From Streptomyces harbinensis (GTDB taxonomy: Bacteria; Actinomycetota; Actinomycetes; Streptomycetales; Streptomycetaceae): a stretch of DNA of 64,000 bases. The DNA lies in contig NZ_FPAB01000003.1 in the NCBI RefSeq assembly GCF_900116145.1, forward strand, positions 724,351 to 788,350, in the 5' to 3' direction. Position numbers and translations under genes: made by a program. The notes beneath the pieces are model-generated. The model was given only the letters and a program-made list of their open reading frames with translations, had not been told where the DNA came from and did no database searches. Below, piece after piece: positions 25,259-34,086 of the stretch (the first letter of the stretch is position 1; the number at the start of each line of letters is the position of its first letter).

Positions 25259-25288
25259 TTCCGCTCTGATCACCCTCGTTCCGTGAGC

Positions 25289-25333
25289 GGTGTGCCCCGG
25301 CCCGGGCGGTAGGAGCCCGGGCCGGGGCACACC
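25289..25333. terminator. Strong bidirectional terminator
   Basis: A perfect 19-bp stem (25289-25307 with 25315-25333) and a 7-nt loop separate the anchored-protein gene from the convergent small membrane-protein gene. Confidence 0.85.
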
Positions 25334-25358
25334 CCGGAGGATCGATGCGAGTGCGGCC

Positions 25359-25589
25359 TCAGAAGGCGATCAGATAGATGCCGTAGCCGACCGCCGCCGC
25401 GCACAGCGCGAAGCACGCGTAGCCGCCCACCCTGCTCAGCGCCGCGCCCAGCCGGGGCCGGCCGGCCGCCGCCGCACCGCCCTGGTTCGCGCCGGTCACG
25501 ATGCCGACCGTGAACAGGCCGACGAGCGCGATCGTCAGGAGCACGGACACCAGGGCGACCTCGCCCAGTACGGACCATTCGATGTTCAT
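25359..25589 (-). CDS. Small two-helix membrane protein downstream of pit
   Basis: A 76-residue protein with two hydrophobic segments (ALVSVLLTIALVGLFTVGIV and YACFALCAAAVGYGIYLIAF) and a short polar loop rich in glycine and alanine. It starts 19 bp after the phosphate transporter stop, with AGGA before the ATG, so it is almost surely in the same transcript. I recall a small protein in the same place next to S. coelicolor pitH2. It may be an accessory subunit of the transporter; no function is known. Confidence 0.8.
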   Translation of the reverse strand: MNIEWSVLGEVALVSVLLTIALVGLFTVGIVTGANQGGAAAAGRPRLGAALSRVGGYACFALCAAAVGYGIYLIAF

Positions 25590-25608
25590 GGTGTTCCTGT
25601 CCTTCGGC

Positions 25609-26868
25609 TCAGACCGTGGTGGTCGGCTGGTCGGGTACGGAGGGCTCCTCGCCCGCCCGGCCGGCGGGCGCCGTCCGGGTGATGGTCACCTGGAGCGGCA
25701 CCGGGGCCGGCTCCGGGCCGGACTCCGCGGGAGCGGCCTCCGCCGGCTGCGCGTCGTTCACACCGTTCACGTCGTTCACGTTCGAGTGGTCCACCGGCTC
25801 CTTGCGGGACCGCACGTAGATCGCGATGCTCCCCGCGATCAGCAGCGCCAGCACCGCGCTCACGCCCCACGTGCCCTGCTCCGCGAGCAGCGCGCCCAGC
25901 GCCCCGATGATCCCGGCGGCCGGCAGCGTCAGACCCCACGCCACCACCATCCGGCGCGCGGTCGACCAGTGCACCACGCCGCCCTTGCGGCCCAGGCCGC
26001 AGCCCATCACCGCGCCCGAGCACACCTGCGTGGTGGAGAGCGCGAAGCCCATGTGGGAGGAGGCCAGGATGGTGGTCGCCGCGCTGGTCTGGGCGGCGAA
26101 GCCCTGCGGCGGCTGGATGTCGGTGATGCCCTTGCCCAGCGTGCGGATGATCCGCCAGCCGCCCAGGTAGGTGCCGAGCGCGATGGCGATACCGGCCGAG
26201 GCGATCACCCACATCGGCGGATCCGAGTCGGGCGCCAGCACCCCGCCCGCGATCAGCGCCAGGGTCATCACACCCATCGTCTTCTGCGCGTCATTGGTGC
26301 CGTGCGCCAGCGAGACCAGCGCCGCCGAGCCGATCTGGCCCGCCCGGTACCCCTTGGAGGTGGCCCGCTCGTCGGTGTTCCGCGCCACCCGGTACGTCAG
26401 CCGGGTGGCGGCCATCGCCGCGAACCCCGCCACCAGCGGCGCCACCAGCGCCGGAACGATCACCTTCATCACCACGGCGTCACCGTGGATCGCGTCCAGG
26501 CCGACCGAGGCGATGGTCGCGCCGATCAGACCGCCGAACAGCGCGTGCGAGGAGCTGGAGGGCAGCCCCGCCAGCCAGGTGAGCAGATTCCACAGGATGG
26601 CGCCCACCAGACCGGCGAAGATCACTTCGGGCTGGACGCCCGCCGACTCGTCGATGATCCCGCCCGAGATGGTCCGCGCCACCTCGACCGAGAGGAAGGC
26701 GCCGACCAGATTGAGTACGGCCGACATGGCCACCGCCGCCTTGGGCTTCATGGCCCCGGTGGAGATGGTCGTGGCCATGGCGTTGGCCGTGTCGTGGAAG
26801 CCGTTGGTGAAGTCAAATGCCAAAGCCGTGACGATCACGATCGCGATCAACAGCGTGATGTGTTCCAT
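25609..26868 (-). CDS. pit: Low-affinity inorganic phosphate transporter, PiT family
   Basis: A 419-residue PiT permease (proton- or metal-phosphate symport). Both family repeats are visible: FDFTNGFHDTANAMAT at the N-terminus and VSLAHGTNDAQKTMGVM in the middle. The C-terminal tail is polar and proline-rich. It is probably the pitH2 counterpart of S. coelicolor. Tandem GTTCAC repeats 35-71 bp upstream indicate PhoP control. It is followed by a small membrane protein on the same strand and diverges from an alpha/beta hydrolase gene. Confidence 0.93.
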   Translation of the reverse strand: MEHITLLIAIVIVTALAFDFTNGFHDTANAMATTISTGAMKPKAAVAMSAVLNLVGAFLSVEVARTISGGIIDESAGVQPEVIFAGLVGAILWNLLTWLAGLPSSSSHALFGGLIGATIASVGLDAIHGDAVVMKVIVPALVAPLVAGFAAMAATRLTYRVARNTDERATSKGYRAGQIGSAALVSLAHGTNDAQKTMGVMTLALIAGGVLAPDSDPPMWVIASAGIAIALGTYLGGWRIIRTLGKGITDIQPPQGFAAQTSAATTILASSHMGFALSTTQVCSGAVMGCGLGRKGGVVHWSTARRMVVAWGLTLPAAGIIGALGALLAEQGTWGVSAVLALLIAGSIAIYVRSRKEPVDHSNVNDVNGVNDAQPAEAAPAESGPEPAPVPLQVTITRTAPAGRAGEEPSVPDQPTTTV

Positions 26869-26902
26869 CTACCGGACAATCAGCTCGACGGGGCAAGGCC
26901 GC

Positions 26903-26939
26903 GGTGAACGTAAAAGAAACAGATGAACGGAAAGTGAAC
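26903..26939 (-). promoter_or_regulatory. PHO boxes upstream of pit
   Basis: Reading toward pit: GTTCACTTTCC then GTTCATCTGTT, two units exactly 11 bp apart, and a third GTTCACC unit 19 bp further. GTTCACC at 11-bp intervals is the established PhoP site of Streptomyces, and pit genes are known members of that regulon. Confidence 0.75.
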
Positions 26940-26985
26940 TGCTGGCAGCCTCCGGGTGCTGTGTACCAAGGACCCTTGTCCGAAC

Positions 26986-27004
26986 GGTGAATGCGCAGGT
27001 GAAC
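26986..27004. promoter_or_regulatory. Second PHO-like repeat in the pit/hydrolase gap
   Basis: GGTGAAT and GGTGAAC lie 12 bp apart on the plus strand, resembling PHO half sites but off the 11-bp period by one. They sit 69-87 bp before the alpha/beta hydrolase start. Confidence 0.35.
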
Positions 27005-27072
27005 ACGGCGGACGAGTCGCCCGCACGGCGCTCCGAGTGGCCGCGCGCCGCCGGTGCCCCCATGCTGGGGAC

Positions 27073-28215
27073 ATGGGTCGGCGCACAACGGCGGCGATGA
27101 CCGCCACAGCACTGCTCGGCGCCACCGCGGCGGCAGCCGCCGTGGCGGTCCGCACCGGCAGAAAGGCCGCGGCACCGGTCGGGTTCACCACCGCCGCGGT
27201 GACGGTGCACGCCACCGCCGCCGGACGTGTCACACTCACCCGCACGTTGGAAACCCTGCGTCCCGGGGTGTACGCGCTGGCCGCCACGGACGGCGACCCG
27301 CCCGCCCGCGCCGTCGTCGGCGAACTGCTCGACGTCCCGGCCGGCGAGCACACCGTGGTCCGCCGCCTCGTCGCCACCACCCCCGACCAGGGCCCGCCGC
27401 TCACCCCCGGCAGCCGCGTCACCCTCACCCCGCAGCTGTACCGGGGCGACCCGCGCTCCGCACTGGGCATCGAGCACCAGGACATCACCGTCCCCTCCGA
27501 GCTCGGCCCGCTGCCCGCCTGGTACGTCCCCAACAGCCGCGACATCTGGGTCATCGCCCTGCACGGCGGCCTCGGCGCCACCCGCGAACAGGCCCTCAAC
27601 CTGCTCCCGCGCTGGCAGCGCGACCAACTGCCCGTCCTCGTCCCCGGCTACCGGGGCGACCCCGGCGCCCCGCGCGCCGGCGAGGACACCGCCCGGCTGC
27701 TCGGCGCCGCCCAGTGGCACGACGCCGACGCCGCCGTCCGCCACGCGCTGCACCTCGGTGCACAGCGGGTGATCCTGCACGGCTGGTCCACCGGAGCCAC
27801 CACGGCCCTGTTCACCGCCGCCCGCTCCCCGCTCGCCCACCGCATCGCCGGCATCGTCCTCGACTCACCCGTCCTGGACCGTGCCGCCACCCGCCGCGCC
27901 CTCGCCGCCCGGCGCGGCGTGCCCACCCCGCTGCTCCCGCTGGCGCTCGCCGGCGCCCAGGGCGGCCTCGTCCCGCACGACAGCGACCCGCCGCCGCTGA
28001 CCGCCGGACCGCACGGCACCCCCATCCCCGTGCTGATCCTGCACGGACCCGGCGACACCATCGCCCCCTGGGACGCCTCCCGGGAGCTGGCCGCCCGGCA
28101 CCCCGAGGCCGTCGTCCTGCACACCGTCCGGCAGGCCGAGCACGCCGCCATGTGGAACGCCGATCCGGCCGGGTACGAGGAGATCCTGCGACGCTTTGTC
28201 ACCCCCCTCATGTGA
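27073..28215 (+). CDS. Alpha/beta hydrolase with an N-terminal membrane anchor
   Basis: A 380-residue serine hydrolase of the alpha/beta fold. The nucleophile is S239 in HGWSTGATT; the acid is the Asp of HGPGDTIAP and the base the His of AEHAAMW. HGGLGATREQ forms the oxyanion region. Residues 5-26 are a hydrophobic anchor or uncleaved signal. The ATG at 27073 follows GGGG; longer versions lack coding character. The last codon overlaps a GTG of the next frame. The substrate is unknown. The divergent position next to pit and PHO-like repeats allows co-regulation by phosphate. Confidence 0.8.
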   Translation: MGRRTTAAMTATALLGATAAAAAVAVRTGRKAAAPVGFTTAAVTVHATAAGRVTLTRTLETLRPGVYALAATDGDPPARAVVGELLDVPAGEHTVVRRLVATTPDQGPPLTPGSRVTLTPQLYRGDPRSALGIEHQDITVPSELGPLPAWYVPNSRDIWVIALHGGLGATREQALNLLPRWQRDQLPVLVPGYRGDPGAPRAGEDTARLLGAAQWHDADAAVRHALHLGAQRVILHGWSTGATTALFTAARSPLAHRIAGIVLDSPVLDRAATRRALAARRGVPTPLLPLALAGAQGGLVPHDSDPPPLTAGPHGTPIPVLILHGPGDTIAPWDASRELAARHPEAVVLHTVRQAEHAAMWNADPAGYEEILRRFVTPLM

Positions 28216-28268
28216 GGGCGGACGTCCGCCGTTTGGGCTTTCGAGCCCTCAGCGGTGAAACTGCTCGG

Positions 28269-29678
28269 GTGACGTCCCGAACTCCGCGCGAGCCCCGGTT
28301 GCACCTGGTCCCCGAAGTGCCCGCCCAGCCCGCCGCCGCGGGCCGGCGGACCCGACCCCGCACCCCCGTACGACGCACCCCCACCCCGCCGCGCGGCATC
28401 CCGCCGCGCGCCGAGCTGGCCCGCCAGGCCCGCGCACTGCTGGCCGACACCGTCCGCGTGGCCCGCTGGGCCCAGCTCACCGGCAGCGCCCCCGACACCG
28501 CCGCCGACCGGGCCGCCCCCGCCCTGCGGCTCAGCCCCGCCCAACTGCGCGAGCTGTGGGGCGGCGCCCGCCTCGCCGGTCTCGTCGAACAGGGCGAACC
28601 CGGACCGGCCGGCCCCACCGAGGTACGCGGCGGCTGGCGGCTGCGCGCCTGGGACAGCGACGACACCGCCGTGCTGCGCGGCTGGGTCGCCCTCTTCGAA
28701 GCCTGGTCCCTGGTCCGCCCCGCCCCCGGCGACGCGGACACCACCCTGGTCGCCGAGATCGTCACCGCCGTCCCCCAGCTCCTGGCCTTCATGCAGCTCT
28801 CCGGCGGCCCGGTCGCCGCCGTGGAACTCCTGGACCTGCTGCGCCAGCGCGTCACCGAACTGCGCGAGGGCCGCCCCGGCGCCGCCCCCAGCGCAGCCGC
28901 CGCCCCACCGATAGCCCCGGACCCCGAACTCGTCCGGCTGCTCGGCTGGGCCCTGGACGCGCTCTCCGCCGTCGGCGCCCTCACCCTGCACGCCCGCTAC
29001 GGCGACACCCCCGCCCGGGCCCGGCTCACCCCGCTCGGCGGCTGGGCGATGTGGACCAAGCTGGAACAGATCTGCATCGCCGCCCAGAGCCCGGCCGGCA
29101 ACATCGAACAATCCGCCGTCGGCATGCTGCGCGGCTGCGCCGGCCTCACCCCCGGCCCCGCCCGCGCCGAATACCGCGCCTGGCTCGCCGCCCGCCCCAC
29201 CGGCCCGGCCGTCGACGAACTCCTGGAAGCCGCCCGCGGCGAGGACGCCCTCATCCGCTCGCTGGCCTTCGACGCCCTGCGCACCGTCGGCGCCCCCGCC
29301 CGCACCGCCGTCCGCGCCGCCGCCGACGAACCCGTGCTGCGCCCGTACGCGCTGCTGTGGCTGGCCGAGCACGAGGGCGAGGGCTCGGCCGCCGACCCCG
29401 AGGAGGCGCCGCAGACCGTCCTCACCCGCCAGGAGGCCACCTGGCTGTGGGTGGACACCGCATCGGCCGCCCACGAGCACGGCTCGGGGCAGCTGCTGCT
29501 CGACCACCTCGACTCCGCCCAGCAACCCTCCATCCCGGAACTGCTCGCCGAGATCCGCACCTGCGGCCACCCGCACACCGTGCAGGTCCTGCTGGCCCTC
29601 GCCGCCGCCCACCCGGACGCGGCCACCGCCAAACGGGTCCGCAGAGCCGCCTTCCAGGTGCACAACGGGGGCGCCTGA
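28269..29678 (+). CDS. Unrecognised 469-aa cytoplasmic protein
   Basis: I do not recognise a named domain. A basic, proline-rich N-terminus of about 50 residues (TRPRTPVRRTPTPPRGIPPR) leads into a helix-rich, winged-helix-like segment (RQARALLADTVRVARWAQLT, LRLSPAQLRELWGGARLAGL) and then helical-repeat-like sequence (ARGEDALIRSLAFDALRTVG), reminiscent of HEAT-type repeats. No membrane segment. A GTG at 28212, overlapping the hydrolase stop, is an alternative start; I prefer 28269 because the region between has weak coding character. It is conserved next to ABC-F and gbn in Streptomyces as I recall, function unknown. Confidence 0.7.
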   Translation: MTSRTPREPRLHLVPEVPAQPAAAGRRTRPRTPVRRTPTPPRGIPPRAELARQARALLADTVRVARWAQLTGSAPDTAADRAAPALRLSPAQLRELWGGARLAGLVEQGEPGPAGPTEVRGGWRLRAWDSDDTAVLRGWVALFEAWSLVRPAPGDADTTLVAEIVTAVPQLLAFMQLSGGPVAAVELLDLLRQRVTELREGRPGAAPSAAAAPPIAPDPELVRLLGWALDALSAVGALTLHARYGDTPARARLTPLGGWAMWTKLEQICIAAQSPAGNIEQSAVGMLRGCAGLTPGPARAEYRAWLAARPTGPAVDELLEAARGEDALIRSLAFDALRTVGAPARTAVRAAADEPVLRPYALLWLAEHEGEGSAADPEEAPQTVLTRQEATWLWVDTASAAHEHGSGQLLLDHLDSAQQPSIPELLAEIRTCGHPHTVQVLLALAAAHPDAATAKRVRRAAFQVHNGGA

Positions 29679-29738
29679 CCGCGGCCGCCGGCGGGCACCG
29701 GGGGCGGGCACGGCCGAAACCGGCTTGCGGGCCCCCGG

Positions 29739-29744
29739 TAAACT
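29739..29744 (+). promoter_or_regulatory. -10 box before a leader peptide
   Basis: TAAACT ends exactly 6 nt before the ATG at 29751, so the transcript should begin at that ATG. No good -35 box is seen. Confidence 0.5.
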
Positions 29745-29750
29745 GCCCCC

Positions 29751-29777
29751 ATGGACTTTTCGCTCCTCGTTGCCTAG
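29751..29777 (+). CDS. Possible 8-residue leader peptide MDFSLLVA
   Basis: ATG-initiated frame of eight codons and a stop, sitting at the predicted 5' end of the ABC-F transcript and thus leaderless. It uses TTT and GTT, which are rare in this genome. The stop is followed at once by a hairpin and 58 nt later by the ABC-F start codon. The arrangement resembles ribosome-stalling attenuators known in front of several antibiotic-resistance genes. Only position and layout support it; translation is unproven. Confidence 0.45.
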   Translation: MDFSLLVA

Positions 29778-29778
29778 C

Positions 29779-29818
29779 GGACGTACCCGCGCCTCAGGAA
29801 GCTTCTGCCCGTACGTCC
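29779..29818 (+). promoter_or_regulatory. Hairpin between leader peptide and ABC-F gene
   Basis: GGACGTAC (29779-29786) is perfectly complementary to GTACGTCC (29811-29818), loop 24 nt. The ABC-F ribosome site (GGAG at 29825) begins 7 nt after the stem, close enough to be masked or freed by refolding. Confidence 0.45.
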
Positions 29819-29835
29819 TCACCTGGAGTGATTCC

Positions 29836-31434
<1,599 letters not shown>

Positions 31435-31795
31435 CGAGCGGCCGGTCCGCCGGATGTGATCATCCGGGATGGATCATTCGGCCCAGCCTTGATCCTTCAT
31501 ATGAGTGAGGGCGGCTCGTACGGCGGCGTGTCAGTGCGCCGGTCGTACGACCGTCCCTCTCCGGCCGCCCCGCCCGCCGCCGGCCCCCGCTGACCAGCGC
31601 ATTCCATCCCTCGGTCATCGGCGGGCAGCCGAGCGCGACCGTACGGGCACGCGCCGGCCCGCCGCGACGCGCCGGTAACCCGTTGTCCGCTTGTCGTACG
31701 GACATCGTCGAATGGGTGGCCAGGAAGCCGGATAGGGGTGATCATGAGAGTCAGTTCGGAGAGTCCAACAGCGCACTTCCCACGAGGAGGCACGG
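31435..31795. other. Intergenic region before gbn with GATCAT motifs
   Basis: No gene is supported in these 361 bp. GATCAT occurs at 31458-31463, 31472-31477 and 31740-31745, with GATCCT at 31491-31496. GATC-containing hexamers are the recognition motif reported for Gbn, the product of the next gene, so autoregulation is likely. The first two sites flank GGG in a partly palindromic array. I see no clean -35/-10 pair. Confidence 0.55.
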
Positions 31796-32017
31796 GTGGC
31801 CGAGACTCTGAAGAAGGGCAGCCGGGTAACCGGCGCCGCACGCGAGAAGCTCGCGGCAGACCTCAAGCGTCAATACGAATCCGGCGCGAGCATCCGGGCA
31901 CTGGCCGAGGAGACCGGCCGGTCGTACGGGTTCGTGCACCGCATGCTGAGCGAGGCCGGTGTCACCCTGCGGGGGCGGGGCGGCGCGACGAGAGGCAAAA
32001 AGACCCCGGCGGCCTGA
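31796..32017 (+). CDS. gbn: Gbn-type nucleoid-associated protein
   Basis: A 73-residue basic protein with a single helix-turn-helix (SIRALAEETGRSYGFVHRML) between short lysine/arginine-rich ends. Size, sequence and place before a crotonase-fold gene match Gbn (SCO1839), a small nucleoid-associated protein of streptomycetes that binds GATC-type sequences and affects development and antibiotic production. GTG start, with GAGGAGG upstream. Three GATCAT motifs in its own upstream region fit self-control. Confidence 0.88.
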   Translation: MAETLKKGSRVTGAAREKLAADLKRQYESGASIRALAEETGRSYGFVHRMLSEAGVTLRGRGGATRGKKTPAA

Positions 32018-32039
32018 TCCCGGCGCCACCGGGGACGGA

Positions 32040-32045
32040 TAATCT
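32040..32045 (+). promoter_or_regulatory. -10 box of the crotonase-fold gene (leaderless start)
   Basis: TAATCT ends 6 nt before the ATG at 32052, inside the 34-bp gap after gbn. The gene can thus be transcribed apart from gbn. Confidence 0.55.
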
Positions 32046-32051
32046 GACCCG

Positions 32052-32837
32052 ATGACGCTGCTGGAGAAGGACGGTGTACGGGTCACCGTCGACGCCGACG
32101 GTGCCCTCGCGACCGTCACCCTGACCAACCCGGCCAAGCGCAACGCCCAGACGCCCGCCCTGTGGCGGGCGCTGGCCGAAGCCGGGCGGCGGCTGGACGG
32201 CACCGTGCGGGTGGTGGTGCTGCGTGCCGAAGGGGTGTCCTTCTCGGCCGGTCTCGACCGGCGGGCGTTCACCCCCGAAGGCATCGACGGCGAAGTCTCC
32301 TTCCCCGCCCTGGCCCGCCGCCCGGACGGCGAGATCGACGCGGTCATCGCCGAGTACCAGGAGGCCTTCACCTGGTGGCGGCGCACCGACCTGATCAGCG
32401 TCGCCGCCGTGCAGGGGCACGCCGTCGGCGCCGGCTTCCAGCTCGCCCTCGCCTGCGACCTGCGGATCTGCGCCGACGACGTGGCCTTCACGATGCCCGA
32501 GACCACCCTCGGTCTGGTGCCCGACCTCGGTGGCACCGGCCCGCTGGTCGAACTTCTCGGCTATCCGCGCGCCCTGGAGGTGTGCGCCACCGGCCGCACC
32601 ATCCACGCCGAGGAGGCCGAACGCACCGGCCTGGCCAATCTCGTGGTCCCCGCCGCCGAACTGGCCGCCGCCACCGAGGACCTGACCACCGCCCTGCTGG
32701 CCGCCCCGCGCGCCGCGGTGACCGAGACCAAGGCCCTGCTCGCGACCGCCGGCACCCTGGCCCCCGAGGCCCAGCGCGAGGCCGAACGCGCCGCCCAGAC
32801 CCGGCGGCTGCGCGATCTGACCGGCCTCGGCGAGTAA
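32052..32837 (+). CDS. Enoyl-CoA hydratase/isomerase family protein
   Basis: A 261-residue crotonase-fold protein. Oxyanion-hole parts are seen in EGVSFSAGLDRRAF and GHAVGAGFQLALACDLRICA. The glutamate of TMPETTLGLVPDLGGTGPL is kept, but the first catalytic glutamate of typical hydratases (in the GxCEL position) is Gln in GFQLA. A hydratase reaction is therefore uncertain, and isomerase or hydrolase activity on a CoA ester is equally possible. No other fatty-acid oxidation genes are adjacent. It begins as a leaderless message. Confidence 0.85.
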   Translation: MTLLEKDGVRVTVDADGALATVTLTNPAKRNAQTPALWRALAEAGRRLDGTVRVVVLRAEGVSFSAGLDRRAFTPEGIDGEVSFPALARRPDGEIDAVIAEYQEAFTWWRRTDLISVAAVQGHAVGAGFQLALACDLRICADDVAFTMPETTLGLVPDLGGTGPLVELLGYPRALEVCATGRTIHAEEAERTGLANLVVPAAELAAATEDLTTALLAAPRAAVTETKALLATAGTLAPEAQREAERAAQTRRLRDLTGLGE

Positions 32838-32998
32838 CACCCGCCCCTGCCGTCCGCATCCCGGAACACCGCCGTGCGCCGCGGTCCGGCAACTGCCAGG
32901 AGTCGGCCACCGGATCCCCGGGCACGCGTAAGGTGACCGGGAACGGCGGAGCGAGCGCCGTTCGAGGACGCGGAAGACGGAAAAAGGGGTGAGGTCCG

Positions 32999-33478
32999 GT
33001 GTCCGACGGCGAAGACGGGACCGTGACGACGACCGAACTGCCGGGCAGCAGGACGGCACTGGCCGGGCGACGGGGCACCGGTGACCCCGCCACCCGGGGG
33101 CGTACCACCATCGCCGACGGCGTGGTGGCGAAGATCGCCGGGCTCGCCGCCCGCGACGTGGTGGGCGTGCACGCGATGGGCAGCGGCCTGGCCCGCACCT
33201 TCGGCGCGGTACGGGACCGGGTGCCGGGCAGCGGCAAATCGGCCACCCGGGGTGTCAAGGCCGAGGTAGGCGAGGTGCAGACCGCACTCGACCTGGAGAT
33301 CGTCGTCGAGTACGGGGTCTCCATCGGCGATGTGGCCCGCACCGTCCGGGAGAATGTGATCGCCGCCGTCGAGCGGATGACCGGACTGGAAGTGGTCGAG
33401 GTCAACATCGCCGTGGTGGATGTGAAGTTGCCCGACAGCGAGGAAGATGACGAGGACTCCCGCCCGGCGTTGCAGTAG
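32999..33478 (+). CDS. Asp23/Gls24 family envelope stress protein
   Basis: A 159-residue Asp23-domain protein. The domain covers about residues 35-145 (RTTIADGVVAKIAGLAARDV, VQTALDLEIVVEYGVSIGDV, RMTGLEVVEVNIAVVDVKLP). Asp23 proteins of other Gram-positives form a cytoplasmic layer at the membrane, held by AmaP, and affect the envelope stress response. It starts at GTG and begins a same-strand block of five genes ending in amaP, 161 bp after the crotonase-fold gene. Confidence 0.88.
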   Translation: MSDGEDGTVTTTELPGSRTALAGRRGTGDPATRGRTTIADGVVAKIAGLAARDVVGVHAMGSGLARTFGAVRDRVPGSGKSATRGVKAEVGEVQTALDLEIVVEYGVSIGDVARTVRENVIAAVERMTGLEVVEVNIAVVDVKLPDSEEDDEDSRPALQ

Positions 33479-33525
33479 GACGGCACAAGGGGTAACGGGG
33501 CCGCGCGCGGAGAAGGAGCGGACGC

Positions 33526-33723
33526 ATGAGCATGGCGATGGTCGGCATGGTGGCCGGCATGGCACTGGGATTCGCCGGATATTTCGGCGGATTCGGGGCC
33601 TTCCTTCTGGTGGCGGCCCTGGGCGCGATCGGGTTCGTGGCCGGTCGGTTCGCCGACGGCGATCTGGAGCCCGGGGACTTCTTCCGGGTCCGGGACCGCG
33701 GCGAGCGTGACCGGCGGAGGTGA
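33526..33723 (+). CDS. Small membrane protein of the Asp23 locus
   Basis: A 65-residue protein, residues 3-42 being hydrophobic and glycine/alanine-rich in two helices (MVGMVAGMALGFAGYFGGF, FLLVAALGAIGFVAGRF), with an acidic then arginine-rich tail. It sits where DUF2273-type small membrane proteins sit in other Asp23 operons, 47 bp after asp23 and 6 bp before the second Asp23 gene. GGAG lies upstream of the ATG. Probably a membrane partner of Asp23. Confidence 0.78.
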   Translation: MSMAMVGMVAGMALGFAGYFGGFGAFLLVAALGAIGFVAGRFADGDLEPGDFFRVRDRGERDRRR

Positions 33724-33729
33724 GGGGCG

Positions 33730-34086
33730 ATGACCACGGTGGTGCCCGCCGCCGAGCGCGGCGCGACCCGGATCGCCGAGCGGGTGGTGGCCAAGCTCGC
33801 CGCCCAGGCGGCGCGCGAGGCGCTGCCGCCCGGCGGCCCCGGCGCCCGGCCGTCCGCCACGGCGGTCCTGCGGCCCGCTCGCGGCCTGGCCCGGATCCGG
33901 GTCGCCGTCGAGCTGGCCTATCCCTCCGACATCGGGGCGCAGTGCGGTGCGGTACGCCGTCGCATCGTCTCCCGGGTCAGGGAACTGGCCGACCTGGAGG
34001 CCTCTGAGGTGGCCGTGGACGTGGAGCGGCTGCATACGGCGGAGTCCGGCGGCACCGGCGCGGCGGGAGCGAGGCGAGTGCGGTGA
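33730..34086 (+). CDS. Second, short Asp23-like protein
   Basis: A 118-residue Asp23-like protein (TRIAERVVAKLAAQAAREAL, then LARIRVAVELAYPSDIGAQC and ELADLEASEVAVDVERL). It keeps the strand-helix pattern of the family but is shorter and more diverged than the gene upstream. Its end overlaps the next GTG by 4 bp, so translation is coupled. Two Asp23 paralogues in one operon suggest a mixed assembly. Confidence 0.82.
   Translation: MTTVVPAAERGATRIAERVVAKLAAQAAREALPPGGPGARPSATAVLRPARGLARIRVAVELAYPSDIGAQCGAVRRRIVSRVRELADLEASEVAVDVERLHTAESGGTGAAGARRVR

Noticed and set aside
31460..31705. Minus-strand reading frame between the ABC-F gene and gbn
   Set aside because: Arginine-rich, without domain character or ribosome site; the region reads better as the gbn control region.
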